Shown here in pieces: positions 34,250 to 45,331 of a stretch of DNA of 64,000 nt. The stretch is taken from the NCBI RefSeq assembly GCF_031157375.1, contig NZ_JAVIFV010000004.1:1-64000 (forward strand). Direction: 5' to 3'. The position numbers and the translations under genes were made by a program. Every line of letters starts with the position of its first letter. Position 1 is the stretch's first letter. Under the pieces are notes generated by a model that was given only the letters and a program-made list of their open reading frames with translations, did no database searches and was not told the origin of the DNA. Origin of the DNA: Sphingosinicella sp. LHD-64 (GTDB taxonomy: Bacteria; Pseudomonadota; Alphaproteobacteria; Sphingomonadales; Sphingomonadaceae).

Positions 34250-35284
34250 ATGGTCCACCGCCCGCTTCGTCTCACCCTCGATTCCGACGCGCTCGTCTCC
34301 AACTGGCACTGGCTCGCCCACAAGGGTGGCGGCGCGGCCTGCGGCGCGGCGGTCAAGGCGAACGCCTACGGGCTCGGCGCGCGCGCGGTGGTGAAGCGGC
34401 TGCAGGATGCCGGCTGCCGCGACTTCTTCGTCTCCACCTGGGCGGAGGTCGAGGCGCTGGAGCCCTGGCCGGGCGACCTCGCCTTGTCGGTCCTGCACGG
34501 TGCCGGTCCGGACGACATGGCGGTCGCGGCGACCCGGATCGCCCGGCCGGTGCTGAACAGCCCGGAGCAGGTGCGGCGCTGGCGTGAAACGGGGCGGCCC
34601 TGCGACGTGATGGTCGACACCGGCATGAACCGGCTCGGCCTCGCGCCGGCGGACGTGGCGGCCGGCCTGCTCGACGGCCTCAGGATCGAGACGCTGATGA
34701 GCCACCTCGCCTGCGCCGAGGAGGACACAGACACGAACGAGGCGCAGCGCAAGGGCTTCCGCGAGGTCGCCGCCAAGGTGAAGGCGAAGCGGCTGAGCCT
34801 GTCGAACAGCGCCGGCGTCTGCCTCGGCCCGCGCTTCGCCTTCGATCTCACCCGGCCCGGCGTCGCGCTCTACGGCGGCATCCCGCGCCGCGAGGCCGCG
34901 CCGCACATCCGCCAGGTCGCCCGTGTCGAGGCGCAGATCATCCAGCGCCGCCGGATCGGGCGGGGCGATCGGGTCGGCTATGGCGGCACCTTCCTCGCCG
35001 AGCGGGACCACGAACTGGCCATTCTCAACATCGGCTATGCCGACGGCTACCTGCGCGGCTTCTCCAACGCGGGCCGGGCAAAGGCCGGCGACACCCCGCT
35101 GCCGGTCGTCGGCCGCGTCTCGATGGATCTCACCGCGATTTCGGTCGACGCGGCACCCGACCTGAAGGAGGGCGACTGGATCGAGCTCGACTACGACCTG
35201 CCGGAGGCCGCCGCCCAGTCGGGGCTCAGCCAGTACGAACTGCTCACCACATTGGGCAGCCGCTTCGCGCGGCGCTGGACCTAG
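34250..35284 (+). CDS. alr: Alanine racemase
   Basis: 344 residues. The PLP lysine is in AAVKANAYGLGA (near residue 38). The second catalytic residue, Tyr, lies in RVGYGGTFLAERD, and YADGYLRGFSN and GRVSMDLTAI are further landmarks. Slightly shorter than the usual 360-370, mainly at the N-terminus. It makes D-alanine for peptidoglycan. It starts 27 bases after the transporter and may be read from the same transcript; its stop nearly meets that of phaA. Confidence 0.93.
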   Translation: MVHRPLRLTLDSDALVSNWHWLAHKGGGAACGAAVKANAYGLGARAVVKRLQDAGCRDFFVSTWAEVEALEPWPGDLALSVLHGAGPDDMAVAATRIARPVLNSPEQVRRWRETGRPCDVMVDTGMNRLGLAPADVAAGLLDGLRIETLMSHLACAEEDTDTNEAQRKGFREVAAKVKAKRLSLSNSAGVCLGPRFAFDLTRPGVALYGGIPRREAAPHIRQVARVEAQIIQRRRIGRGDRVGYGGTFLAERDHELAILNIGYADGYLRGFSNAGRAKAGDTPLPVVGRVSMDLTAISVDAAPDLKEGDWIELDYDLPEAAAQSGLSQYELLTTLGSRFARRWT

Positions 35285-35285
35285 G

Positions 35286-36461
35286 TCAGTCGCGCTCGAC
35301 GCAGAGCGCGATGCCCATGCCGCCGCCGATGCAGAGCGTGGCGAGGCCCTTCTTGGCGTCGCGCTTCTGCATCTCGTAGATGAGGGTGGTCAGCACGCGC
35401 GCGCCGGATGCGCCGATCGGGTGGCCGATGGCGATCGCGCCGCCGTTGACGTTCACCTTGTCGGCGTCCCAGCCGAGCTCCTTGCCGACCGCCAGCGCCT
35501 GGGCGGCGAAGGCCTCGTTCGCCTCGATGAGGTCGAGGTCGGCGAGCGTCCAGCCGGCTTTCTCCAGCGCCTTCTTCGAGGCCGGCACCGGACCGATGCC
35601 CATGATCGAGGGATCGACACCAGCCGAGGCCCAGGAGGCGACGCGGGCGAGGATCGGCGCGCCCCGGCGTGTCGCTTCCTCGCGGCTCATCAGCACGAGC
35701 GCGGCGGCGCCGTCGTTGAGGCCCGAGGCGTTGGCGGCGGTGACGGTGCCATCCTTCTTGAAGGCGGGCTTGAGGCCGGCGAGGCCGGACTGCTCGACGC
35801 CGTCGCGGATATATTCGTCGGCGTCGACCACGGTCTCGCCCTTGCGGCTCTTGACCGTCACCGGCGCGATCTCGTCCTTGAACCGGCCGGCCGCGCGGGC
35901 GGCCGAGGCCTTGTTCTGGGAGGCCGCCGCGAAGCTGTCCTGCGCGTCGCGGGTGATCTGGTACTGTTCGGCCAGATTCTCGGCGGTGATGCCCATGTGA
36001 TAGTTGTTGAAGACGTCGGTGAGACCGTCCTTGATCATCGTGTCGACGAGCTCGACCGACCCCATCTTGGTGCCGCCGCGCAAATTCTGGGCGTGGGTGG
36101 AAAGGCTCATGCTCTCCTGGCCGCCGGCGACGACGATGGTCGCGTCGCCGGTCTGGATGGCCTGGCTGGCGAGCGCAACGGCGCGCAGGCCCGAGCCGCA
36201 CACCTGGTTGACGCCCCAGGCCGGAACCTCCTTCGGGATGCCCGCGCCCATCGAGGCCTGGCGGGCCGGGTTCTGGCCCTGGGCGGCGGTCAGCACCTGG
36301 CCGAGGATCACTTCGGAGACGTCTTCCGGCGCGACGCCGGCCTGCGCCAGCGCGGCCTCGATCGCGACGCGGCCGAGCTCATGGGCGGGGGTACCGCCGA
36401 AACTGCCGAGGAAGGAACCTACGGGGGTGCGCTTGGCGGCGGTGATGACGACGTCGGTCAT
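35286..36461 (-). CDS. phaA: Acetyl-CoA acetyltransferase (beta-ketothiolase)
   Basis: 391 residues from the ATG at 36461 ([15 protein letters not shown]); the frame extends upstream but the family always starts here. Catalytic groups are intact: Cys in [14 protein letters not shown] (near residue 88), His in [18 protein letters not shown] (near 348) and Cys in [13 protein letters not shown] (near 378). It condenses two acetyl-CoA to acetoacetyl-CoA, the first step of polyhydroxybutyrate synthesis. It follows the PhaC-like gene by 43 bases and faces alr. No phaB is present. Confidence 0.95.
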   Translation of the reverse strand: MTDVVITAAKRTPVGSFLGSFGGTPAHELGRVAIEAALAQAGVAPEDVSEVILGQVLTAAQGQNPARQASMGAGIPKEVPAWGVNQVCGSGLRAVALASQAIQTGDATIVVAGGQESMSLSTHAQNLRGGTKMGSVELVDTMIKDGLTDVFNNYHMGITAENLAEQYQITRDAQDSFAAASQNKASAARAAGRFKDEIAPVTVKSRKGETVVDADEYIRDGVEQSGLAGLKPAFKKDGTVTAANASGLNDGAAALVLMSREEATRRGAPILARVASWASAGVDPSIMGIGPVPASKKALEKAGWTLADLDLIEANEAFAAQALAVGKELGWDADKVNVNGGAIAIGHPIGASGARVLTTLIYEMQKRDAKKGLATLCIGGGMGIALCVERD

Positions 36462-36504
36462 GGGGACTCGGCCCTTTCGGAGGTGAAGAATTGACGCCGG
36501 CCTA

Positions 36505-37578
36505 TCACTTTGCTGCGGTGCGGGAAAGCCAGGAGGCCAGCGGCTCCCACAGAGCGTCGCGGGCGCGCGATCCCACGACCATGCCGACATGGCCGAGCGC
36601 GAGGTCGATCCGCTCGCCGGCCTGCACGGCGCTGGCATAGGGCACGATGCGGTCGGTGGTCGAGACGATGTTGAGGATGGGCACCTCGAGTCTTGCCGGA
36701 TCGATGATTTCGCCGCTGACGCGCCAGCCGCCGATGCCGGGCAGGTCCGCGGCGAAGAAGTCCTCCATCAGCTCGCGCGCCGCCGCGGCGGTGAGCGGCG
36801 GGCCGTCATTGGCCCAGTCCTCCAGCGCGACGAAGGCGTCGGCAGCGGGGCCGTCCATCTCGGCGAAGGCTTCGAACTTGGCGACGGTGCGGGCCGGATC
36901 GAGGCCCCAGAAGGCGCTCTGCAGCACCTCCATCGGCATCAGGCCGAGCGCATCGACGGTGGCGCGGGACTGGGCCCAGAGCCGGGCGAGCTGCGCCCGC
37001 GACTCGCCGAAGCCCGCAAAGTGCCAGGGCGTGGCGATGAGGGCGAGGCTGCGCACGGGGCCGAGTTGCGCGGCCGCCGCGGCCATGGTTCCGCCGAGAC
37101 AATAGCCGGCGAGATCCACCGGCGCGCCGACCACCTCCATCAGCGGTAGCAGAACCTGCTCGACGTGGCCGGCGACCGACAGCGCCTTTCGCGTCTCGTC
37201 GGGCCAGCCCCAGTCGACGAGCAGAACGCGCCGGTCCTGCGTCGCCAGCCAGCGCAGCAGCGAGCGTTTCCCGAGGTCGAGCACGGTCGGCGGATTGATG
37301 AGGGATGGCACGATCAGCAGCGGCGGCCCGTCCCCGCCATAGTCGCGCAGGCTGGCACCCTCCACGGCGGCGATCGCCGGCATCGGTGACGGCGCAGGCG
37401 GGCGCGGTGCCTCCTGATATTTGCGCAGGCCCGCGAGCGCGCGCTCCATCCGTGCCGGATTTGCTGCGGTTTCGCTGTGCAACAAAGAGAGGAACAGCGG
37501 CAGCGGGCGGGGTCTGTGTTGCAGCGCCGCAAAAGATGGTGCTACAGCAGTAGCCCCAGCTTTAGAGGAGTCCGGCAT
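36505..37578 (-). CDS. phaC: Short PhaC-like polyhydroxyalkanoate synthase family protein
   Basis: 357 residues if started at the ATG at 37578. The alpha/beta-hydrolase core carries the synthase-type lipase box GYCLGG (Cys nucleophile, not Ser), the Asp region ALEDWANDG and the His in [14 protein letters not shown] after LLVDWG is also typical of PhaC. It is much shorter than class I PhaC (about 590), lacking most of the N-terminal domain. The start is uncertain: the ATG at 37578 overlaps the divergent phaR ATG (CATG), has no ribosome site, and lies beyond a PhaR-like palindrome; an ATG at 37449 would remove 43 residues. Next to phaA and phaR, a role in PHA is likely. Confidence 0.8.
   Translation of the reverse strand: MPDSSKAGATAVAPSFAALQHRPRPLPLFLSLLHSETAANPARMERALAGLRKYQEAPRPPAPSPMPAIAAVEGASLRDYGGDGPPLLIVPSLINPPTVLDLGKRSLLRWLATQDRRVLLVDWGWPDETRKALSVAGHVEQVLLPLMEVVGAPVDLAGYCLGGTMAAAAAQLGPVRSLALIATPWHFAGFGESRAQLARLWAQSRATVDALGLMPMEVLQSAFWGLDPARTVAKFEAFAEMDGPAADAFVALEDWANDGPPLTAAAARELMEDFFAADLPGIGGWRVSGEIIDPARLEVPILNIVSTTDRIVPYASAVQAGERIDLALGHVGMVVGSRARDALWEPLASWLSRTAAK
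37519..37532. promoter_or_regulatory. Palindrome upstream of phaR (candidate PhaR box)
   Basis: TTGCAGCGCCGCAA is a palindrome apart from one symmetric mismatch pair, of the type TTGC-N6-GCAA, 44 bases before the phaR ATG. PhaR repressors are known to bind GC-rich TTGC/GCAA or CTGC-type palindromes near pha genes, so autoregulation is plausible. Confidence 0.45.
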
Positions 37579-38128
37579 GGCGGCGCCCCGGTCCGAAGAC
37601 GATCCAGTCATCATCAAGAAATATGCGAACCGGCGGCTCTACGATACCGAAAGCTCGACCTATATCACGCTCGAGCGGCTCGCGCAGATGGTCCGGCAGA
37701 AGCGCGACTTCAAGGTGCTCGATGCCAAGAGCGGCGAGGACATCACCCGCTCGGTCCTCACCCAGATCATCATGGAGGAGGAAGCGCATGGCTCGACCAT
37801 GCTGCCGGTCAATTTCCTGCGCCAGCTGATCGGCATGTATGGCGGCCAGATGCAGGCGGTCGTCCCGCAATATCTGGAGGCGAGCCTGGAGGCGCTGCAG
37901 CGCAACCAGAGTCAGCTGCATGAGGCGATGGCCGGTGCGTTCGCCTCCAATCCCTTCGCCGAGCTTGCCCGTCGCAACATGGAGATGTTCACCGCGGCGG
38001 CGGCCGGGCGCGGCAAGGCCAATGCGGCGGCGCCGGCGCCGGCGGAGGGCGACACCAAGGCCGAGCTGGCCGAGCTCAAGGCCCAGCTCGCCGCGCTCCA
38101 GACCAAGCTCGACAAGCTGAGCGACTGA
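37577..38128 (+). CDS. phaR: Polyhydroxyalkanoate synthesis repressor PhaR
   Basis: 183 residues from the ATG at 37577, with GAGGAG six bases upstream. The DNA-binding domain is nearly invariant: IIKKYANRRLYDTESSTYITLERLAQMVR, then FKVLDAKSGEDITRSVLTQIIMEEE (PHB/PHA accumulation regulator). The C-terminal part is Ala-rich and ends in a short coiled coil (ELAELKAQLAALQTKLDKL). PhaR binds PHA granules and represses phasin genes and itself. It is divergent from the PhaC-like gene; the two annotated starts overlap. Confidence 0.95.
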   Translation: MAAPRSEDDPVIIKKYANRRLYDTESSTYITLERLAQMVRQKRDFKVLDAKSGEDITRSVLTQIIMEEEAHGSTMLPVNFLRQLIGMYGGQMQAVVPQYLEASLEALQRNQSQLHEAMAGAFASNPFAELARRNMEMFTAAAAGRGKANAAAPAPAEGDTKAELAELKAQLAALQTKLDKLSD

Positions 38129-38131
38129 TTC

Positions 38132-38154
38132 CGTCACCCCAGCGAAGGCTGGGG
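38132..38154. repeat. Interspersed palindromic unit (REP-like), copy A
   Basis: GTCACCCCAGC-GAAG-GCTGGGG: a 7-bp perfect stem with a GAAG loop, right after phaR. Related units are at 44947-45003 and 51469-51539. The rest of this 125-base gap holds a diverged inverted copy of the CCCTTCGAC...GGACA repeat (about 38207-38240). Confidence 0.7.
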
Positions 38155-38254
38155 TCTCAGGGAGCATCTCGCCGCGACGTCCGGTCCTCAGATCCCGGCC
38201 GGAGTTTGTCCTGAGCGACGCCGCGGGCGGGGTCGAAGGGCCGGGATGACGCGG

Positions 38255-39097
38255 TTATTCCGGCTTCACGAACCGGAGCGTCATCCGGTCGCTCTCGCCG
38301 ATCGCGGCATAGCGTTCGCGGTCCTGGTCGCCGAGCCGGTAGGTGGGCGGCAGCGTCCAGACGCCGCGCGGCCAGTCGGCCGTGTCGCGCGGATTGGCGT
38401 TGACCTCGGAGGCGCCGACGAAGCGGAAGCCGGCGGCCTCGGCGAGACGGCGGACGGTCGAGACCTTGATGTAGCCGCTGTCCTCCTCGCGCGCCGAATC
38501 GACGCTTTCCGGCAGGCGGTGGTCGACGACGCCGAGCGTGCCGCCGGGCTTCAGCATCGCGAACATCTGGCGGAAGGCGTCCTCGGCATAGGGTTCGTCG
38601 TTGCGCTGGTAGCCGCTCGCCCAGTTGTGGACGTTGCGGAAGGTCAGCACGACATCGGCGGTGCCGTCGGGCACGCGGGTGTCGGCGCTGTTGAAGGCGG
38701 GGAAGGTCGCCAGCCGGATCTGGCCGTAGAGCGACGGATTGGCGGTCATCAACCGGCGCACGCCAGTGTGGCCGTTGTCGCTCATCGCGACCGCATAATA
38801 GCTGCCGCCGCCCTGGGCGAGATAGGGGGCGAGGATCTCCGTATACCAGCCGCCCGACGGCCAGATCTCGACCACCGTATCGCCGGGCTCGACGCCGAAG
38901 AAGGCGAGCGTCTCGCGCGGATGGCGGTAGCGGTCGCGCGCGACGTTGGCGGGGGTGCGGGTCTGGGCGGCGATCGCGGCGGCAAGCGCCCGGTCGTGCG
39001 CGGGCGAGAGCGCCGCGGCCTGCTGGCCCGCCATGGCGGCGGCACCGGCTGCCAGGGTGGAGGCGGCAAAAGCGAGCGCGGCAATCTGGCGGATCAT
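38255..39097 (-). CDS. Exported SAM-dependent methyltransferase-like protein
   Basis: 280 residues from the ATG at 39097, with GGGAGAG upstream; the longer frame has no such site. The Sec signal peptide ends near ...AAGAAAMA. The mature part has the Rossmann methyltransferase motifs modified from the usual: VVEIWPSGGWYTEILAPYL in place of the E/DxGxGxG loop, and LKPGGTLGVVDHR later. This fits a family of predicted periplasmic methyltransferases common in proteobacteria (often annotated only as methyltransferase). Whether it methylates anything in the periplasm, where SAM is absent, is unclear. Confidence 0.8.
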   Translation of the reverse strand: MIRQIAALAFAASTLAAGAAAMAGQQAAALSPAHDRALAAAIAAQTRTPANVARDRYRHPRETLAFFGVEPGDTVVEIWPSGGWYTEILAPYLAQGGGSYYAVAMSDNGHTGVRRLMTANPSLYGQIRLATFPAFNSADTRVPDGTADVVLTFRNVHNWASGYQRNDEPYAEDAFRQMFAMLKPGGTLGVVDHRLPESVDSAREEDSGYIKVSTVRRLAEAAGFRFVGASEVNANPRDTADWPRGVWTLPPTYRLGDQDRERYAAIGESDRMTLRFVKPE

Positions 39098-39165
39098 GAA
39101 GCTCTCCCTAGATATGTTGTGAGACGAGCCCATGACGGAGCGGCGGCGAGGATTCAAGGGGAACG

Positions 39166-39354
39166 ATGGATCAGCACCTGATGTGGGCGGCCGACGGCGT
39201 CGCGATCGGGATCGTATTGGTCGCCGGCCTCGCCGACTGGAAGCGGAGCCGCCGCACCGATCTGGACGACAGCGGCTGGATGCCGTGGCGCGGCATCCAG
39301 ATCGTCGCCATCTTCGCCGCGATCGCCTTCGCGATCCTGGCGATGCATGGGTGA
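39166..39354 (+). CDS. Small membrane protein, unknown (62 aa)
   Basis: 62 residues with AAGGGGAACG before the ATG. Two helices (about 8-23 and 43-60) flank a charged loop (DWKRSRRTDLDDSG). It is short and isolated between two minus-strand genes. No family is recognised. The good ribosome site and helix pair make it more credible than the many random frames nearby. Confidence 0.6.
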   Translation: MDQHLMWAADGVAIGIVLVAGLADWKRSRRTDLDDSGWMPWRGIQIVAIFAAIAFAILAMHG

Positions 39355-39361
39355 GCGAGGG

Positions 39362-40876
39362 CTAGAGGCACGCCTCCAGATAGGGCTGGTCGAAGCCGAA
39401 CATCTTGGCCTTCTCCAGCGTGTACGGCCTGAGTCCCATGCAGCGATATTCGCCGATGATCTTGCCGTCCGGCGTCTCGTCCAGATATTCGAACTTGAAC
39501 AATTCCTGGGTGACGATGACGTCGCCCTCCATGCCGATCACCTCGGTGATGTTGGTGGTGCGGCGCGAGCCGTCGCGCAGGCGCTTCACCTGGACGATGA
39601 GATCGACCGAGTCGGCGATCTGACGGCTGATCGCCTCCTTCGGCACCTTGATGTCGCTCATCATCACCATGTTCTCCATACGCGCGAGGCATTCGCGCGG
39701 GGAGTTGGAGTGGAGCGTCGCCATCGAGCCGTCATGGCCGGTGTTCATGGCGGCGAGCAGGTCGAAGCACTCGCTGCCGCGGATCTCGCCGAGGATGATG
39801 CGGTCGGGGCGCATACGCAGCGCGTTGATGACGAGGTCGCGGATGGTGATCGCGCCCTGACCCTCGAGGTTCGGCGGGCGGGTTTCAAGCGGCAGCCAAT
39901 GCGGCTGCTGCAGCCTCAGCTCGGCCGCGTCCTCGATCGTGATGACGCGCTCGCCCGGGTCGATCAGCTTGGAGAGGGCGTTCAGCATCGTCGTCTTGCC
40001 CGAGCCGGTGCCGCCCGAAATGATGACGTTCATGCGGCTCGCGCCGGCGATCTTCAGCACCGTCGCCATCTTCTCCGACATCGAGCCGAAGCCGCGCATC
40101 ATGTCGACGGTGATCGGCTTTTCCGAGAATTTGCGGATCGAGATGGCGGTGCCGCGCAGGGAGAGCGGCGGGATGATGACGTTGACGCGGCTGCCGTCCT
40201 GCAGGCGGGCGTCGGCGAGCGGCGTCGTCTGGTCGACGCGGCGGCCGACCTTGTTGACGATGCGCTGGGCGATCTGGAGCAAATGCTCCTCGTCGCGGAA
40301 CTGGATGGTGGCGAGGGCGAGCTTGCCCTTCTTTTCGATGAAGGTCTGCAGCGGCCCGTTGACCATGATGTCGCTGACCTCGGGGTCGTTGAGCAGCTCC
40401 TCCAAGGGCCCGAGCCCGAGCAGCTCGTCGACCAGCACCTTCTCCAGCGCGAACTGCTCGCGCCGGTTGAGGTTGATCTTCAGTTCGGCGAGCACCTCGC
40501 CGATGATCGGGCGGAACTCCTCGGCGAGCTCGTCCTTGCTGAGCGTCGCGGCCGCCTCGGGGTCGACGCGCTCGAGGAGGCGCGGCAGCACCTGCTCCTT
40601 GATCCGGTGGATCGAGGCCTCGAAGCCTTCGTTGCGCTGGGTGTTGTGGTCGACCACCTGCGCCTGGCGATCGTCGAGGCGCGCCATCGCGCCGCTCGCG
40701 CTGCGGTCGATCGGGGTCGCCTCGACCTCCTCGACCGCCTCGGGAAGCGATTCGACCGGCGGGAACTGGCTGCCGCCGGCCGGGCGCGGGGCCGGGCCCT
40801 TCATCGGCGCGGCCGTTCCGAAGCTCGGGCGCCCGCCCGTGCCACCCACGCCGCCACGTCGTCCAAAAGCGCTCAT
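39362..40876 (-). CDS. cpaF: CpaF/TadA-type secretion ATPase
   Basis: 504 residues from the ATG at 40876 ([12 protein letters not shown]). The first ~110 residues are a Gly/Pro-rich linker. The rest is Cpa[25 protein letters not shown], the Walker A loop [15 protein letters not shown], the [16 protein letters not shown] box, [14 protein letters not shown] and [12 protein letters not shown] (His box). It powers Flp/tight-adherence pilus assembly. No other tad/cpa gene lies in the window, so the locus must be split, or this copy is isolated. Confidence 0.93.
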   Translation of the reverse strand: MSAFGRRGGVGGTGGRPSFGTAAPMKGPAPRPAGGSQFPPVESLPEAVEEVEATPIDRSASGAMARLDDRQAQVVDHNTQRNEGFEASIHRIKEQVLPRLLERVDPEAAATLSKDELAEEFRPIIGEVLAELKINLNRREQFALEKVLVDELLGLGPLEELLNDPEVSDIMVNGPLQTFIEKKGKLALATIQFRDEEHLLQIAQRIVNKVGRRVDQTTPLADARLQDGSRVNVIIPPLSLRGTAISIRKFSEKPITVDMMRGFGSMSEKMATVLKIAGASRMNVIISGGTGSGKTTMLNALSKLIDPGERVITIEDAAELRLQQPHWLPLETRPPNLEGQGAITIRDLVINALRMRPDRIILGEIRGSECFDLLAAMNTGHDGSMATLHSNSPRECLARMENMVMMSDIKVPKEAISRQIADSVDLIVQVKRLRDGSRRTTNITEVIGMEGDVIVTQELFKFEYLDETPDGKIIGEYRCMGLRPYTLEKAKMFGFDQPYLEACL

Positions 40877-40977
40877 ATCGACAGCAAACCCCGCCCTGCT
40901 GTGTGGTTCTTCAAGGTCGAAGTGGTGAATAAGGCGGAAACTTTGACAAACACCTAACCGCGCCCGATGGCGAGGCG

Positions 40978-41883
40978 ATGAGCGCCGCCCAGACCCGCAC
41001 CGCCATCCTGATCGCACTCGCGGGTTTCATCTCGCTCTCCTGCGGCGACGCGATCGTCAAATCGATGGCCGGGGCATGGCCCGGGAGCGCGGTCTCGGCG
41101 CTGCGCTACGCGTTCGGCGCTCTGGGCCTGCTGGCTTATGTCGCCGTGCGGCATGGGGGCGGGGGGTTCGTCCTGCCGCGCGCCGGGCTGCAGTTCGGGC
41201 GCGGACTGGCGGTGAGCGTTGCAACCCTGTGCTTTTTCATGGGCGTGATGGCGATGCCGCTGGCGGACGCGACCGCGATCCAGTTCACTAGCCCGATCCT
41301 GACCGCCTTGCTGGCGCCGTTCGTGCTGGGGGAGAAGACGCCGCGGGCCGTATGGCTGGCGCTGGTGCTGGCCTTTTCGGGCGTGCTCGTCGTGCTGCGG
41401 CCGAACGTGGTCGAGCTCGGCATCGTGGCGCTCTATCCGGTGGGCGCGGCGTTCGGCATGTCCTGGCTGATGATGCTGAACCGCAAGACCGCGGGCGATG
41501 CGCCGGTGGCCGTGATGCAGTTCCTGCTCGCGGCGATCGCGGCGCCGATCCTGATCGCGGCGGCCTGGGCGCTGCACAGCTTCGGCGGGCCGCCGTTCCG
41601 GATTTCAGCGCCGGACGCGGTCATCGTGGCGAAATGCGCGGCGGTCGCGGTGTTCGCGACCTTGGGCCATGCGCTGATCTTCACCGCGGTGGGTAGGGCG
41701 ACGGCGCAGGTTGTGGCGCCGATGACCTATGTGCAACTGCTCGTCGCGGCCGGGCTCGGTTGGGCCTGGTTCGGCAACGCGCCGGACGCGGCGACATTTG
41801 GCGGCGCGGCGCTGATCATCCTCGGCGGATTGTGGCTCTGGCGGGCGCAGAAGGCACCGGCCGTGGCCGAGACACCGGATTGA
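40978..41883 (+). CDS. DMT-superfamily (EamA) transporter
   Basis: 301 residues with ten predicted helices and two EamA repeats (about 10-140 and 150-290). [10 protein letters not shown] in helix 1, [31 protein letters not shown] (end of repeat one) and [18 protein letters not shown] (end of repeat two) are typical. The substrate cannot be predicted; most relatives export small metabolites. Starts about 100 bases from the divergent cpaF. Confidence 0.88.
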   Translation: MSAAQTRTAILIALAGFISLSCGDAIVKSMAGAWPGSAVSALRYAFGALGLLAYVAVRHGGGGFVLPRAGLQFGRGLAVSVATLCFFMGVMAMPLADATAIQFTSPILTALLAPFVLGEKTPRAVWLALVLAFSGVLVVLRPNVVELGIVALYPVGAAFGMSWLMMLNRKTAGDAPVAVMQFLLAAIAAPILIAAAWALHSFGGPPFRISAPDAVIVAKCAAVAVFATLGHALIFTAVGRATAQVVAPMTYVQLLVAAGLGWAWFGNAPDAATFGGAALIILGGLWLWRAQKAPAVAETPD

Positions 41884-41919
41884 TATGACAAAGCGGGGCT
41901 AGCGCTCTCTTGGAATCAC

Positions 41920-41939
41920 ATATAAAGACTTCTTTATAT
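41920..41939. promoter_or_regulatory. AT-rich perfect palindrome upstream of LysE-family gene
   Basis: ATATAAAGACTTCTTTATAT: 9-bp arms, 2-base centre, in otherwise GC-rich DNA, 27 bases before the LysE coding start. It closely resembles the ATATAAAGATATCTTTATAT-type box that I recall for ArsR-family SAH/SAM-responsive regulators of methionine genes in alphaproteobacteria. A further half-site (CTTTATAT) follows. Confidence 0.55.
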
Positions 41940-41966
41940 CTTTATATTTGATTCGAGAGATAAGCC

Positions 41967-42575
41967 CTGGCCCCGTTCATCGCCTTCCTCCTGGCTGCCG
42001 TCGCTCTGCTCGGTTCACCGGGGCCAGGGATCGCGGCGCTGGTCGCCATTGGACGCAGCGGCGGCGTTCGAAGCGGCCTTCCGTTCTATGCAGGGCTTCA
42101 GCTTGGACTGGCGCTGGTCGTGCTGGTTTGCGGCCTGGGATTGTTTTCCGCTCTGGCGGCGGTTCCGGGCCTGCTCCTGATGATGAGCGTGGGCGGAGCC
42201 GCCTATCTCGCCTATCTGGCCTGGCAGATCGCGAGCGCGCCGATCGCCGGCGCGGGCGATGCGCCGCCACCGGCCCGGGCGACCGCCTTGGGCGGTTTCC
42301 TGCTGGGGGTGCTGAACCCCAAGGCCTATCTTGCGCTGATGGCGCTCCTGTCTGCTTCCGTGCTGATCCCCGACAGCCGCGAGCTCGACATGCTGCTCAA
42401 GATGGCGCTGTGCATGGCTGTCATTCTGGCCGTCGACATCGCCTGGCTGGCGGCCGGCGCCGGCCTCGGCACGCTGCGGCTGACGCCGCTTCAGGAGCGG
42501 GCGATGAATGTCACGATGGGGGTCACGGTCGTGCTGGCGGCGCTGGCCGGTTTCTCGGCCAGCGCACCCGCCTAA
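41967..42575 (+). CDS. LysE-family exporter, apparently with a CTG start
   Basis: 202 residues if begun at CTG 41967 ([25 protein letters not shown]...). The family needs this first helix and its SPGP motif, yet in-frame there is a TAA at 41961-41963 and no ATG, GTG or TTG before the GTG at 42120, which would delete 51 residues. GAGAGA lies about seven bases before the CTG. Later family marks are [19 protein letters not shown] and [16 protein letters not shown]. Members export amino acids such as lysine, threonine or homoserine. Either a CTG start is used, or the 5' end is a frameshift or mutation. Stop overlaps atpC's stop. Confidence 0.75.
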   Translation: MAPFIAFLLAAVALLGSPGPGIAALVAIGRSGGVRSGLPFYAGLQLGLALVVLVCGLGLFSALAAVPGLLLMMSVGGAAYLAYLAWQIASAPIAGAGDAPPPARATALGGFLLGVLNPKAYLALMALLSASVLIPDSRELDMLLKMALCMAVILAVDIAWLAAGAGLGTLRLTPLQERAMNVTMGVTVVLAALAGFSASAPA

Positions 42576-42835
42576 GCGTCGGCCTTTTCGACGAGGACGG
42601 TCAGGCCCTTGTCGTTGACCTCGGCGAAGCCGCCCTCGACGCGGATGCGCTCGGGCTCGCCGCCCTGGGTGCGGTAGACCGCCAGCTCGGCGTCGGCGCG
42701 GATCGTCGACATGACCGGTGCGTGGCCGGCGAGTACGCCGAAATCGCCCTCCGTGCCGGGAACGACCACCATGTGGACGTCCTCGGAGCGGACCAGCTTT
42801 TCCGGCGTGACGAGTTCGAAGTGGAGGTCTGCCAT
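42572..42835 (-). CDS. atpC: F1F0 ATP synthase subunit epsilon (short form)
   Basis: 87 residues from the ATG at 42835 ([15 protein letters not shown]). Only the N-terminal beta-sandwich domain is present ([33 protein letters not shown]); the C-terminal helical hairpin found in epsilon of about 135 residues is missing. The short form is usual for some alphaproteobacteria, which inhibit hydrolysis by another protein (zeta). Last gene of the operon, five bases after an exported hypothetical gene. Confidence 0.95.
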   Translation of the reverse strand: MADLHFELVTPEKLVRSEDVHMVVVPGTEGDFGVLAGHAPVMSTIRADAELAVYRTQGGEPERIRVEGGFAEVNDKGLTVLVEKADA

Positions 42836-42840
42836 GTGAA

Positions 42841-43386
42841 TCAATCCCGTGAAAAATAGATGGTGGCGATGGTGACCGGATCCCGATCCGTGTCGGGGCC
42901 GTGCGCAATGGTCAAGCGGTGGCTCAGTTCACTTCCGAGTCGAAACCGATAACTGTCGATGGCCAACGGTCCCGCCGGCATCGGGGCGGACGTATCCGGC
43001 GCCAGTCCGGGGAGGCCCGCAAGGTGCGTTCGAATCGCCTGAAGCGTGTCGTGCCGACGACTGCCCCCGAACATGACCGCGCACGCGCTCAGGCTCGGAT
43101 AGTGGAGAACCGTGATCATCTCGGCCCCTTCGCCTCGGCGGACAATGACCGGGGCCTGATCGGCAGTTCCCCTGAGTCGCTCCTCGAGTGCCCGCGGTGT
43201 GCGGCGGAAACCGAGCCCGCCAAGCTCGGGGTGATTCCATAGTTCGGCGTTGCGGACGATGATCTCTTCGCAAACGCCGAACAGCACCCGCACGACGATC
43301 CCGGCCTGCCTGTTCTCCGTGGCTCCCGCGGGCGCGCACATGACAGCCAGCATCGTCCAGGCTATCAGTGCGCGTCCCTTGCGCAC
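42841..43386 (-). CDS. Exported protein of unknown function inside the atp operon
   Basis: 181 residues with a Sec signal ([22 protein letters not shown]). The mature part has two cysteines ([16 protein letters not shown]) and no motif I recognise. It starts six bases after atpD's stop and ends five bases before atpC, so it is locked into the operon. It is likely periplasmic. No link to ATP synthase can be shown beyond position. Confidence 0.7.
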   Translation of the reverse strand: MRKGRALIAWTMLAVMCAPAGATENRQAGIVVRVLFGVCEEIIVRNAELWNHPELGGLGFRRTPRALEERLRGTADQAPVIVRRGEGAEMITVLHYPSLSACAVMFGGSRRHDTLQAIRTHLAGLPGLAPDTSAPMPAGPLAIDSYRFRLGSELSHRLTIAHGPDTDRDPVTIATIYFSRD

Positions 43387-43392
43387 TGGGGC

Positions 43393-45327
<1,935 letters not shown>

Positions 45328-45331
<4 letters not shown>

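Noticed and set aside
32513-35011. An 832-codon minus-strand frame opposite the transporter and alr
   Set aside because: Antisense shadow. The plus strand carries full family motifs for MHS and alanine racemase.
36462-36638. Upstream extension of phaA
   Set aside because: The additional 59 codons have no homology pattern, and the thiolase family starts at [12 protein letters not shown] with a normal leader.
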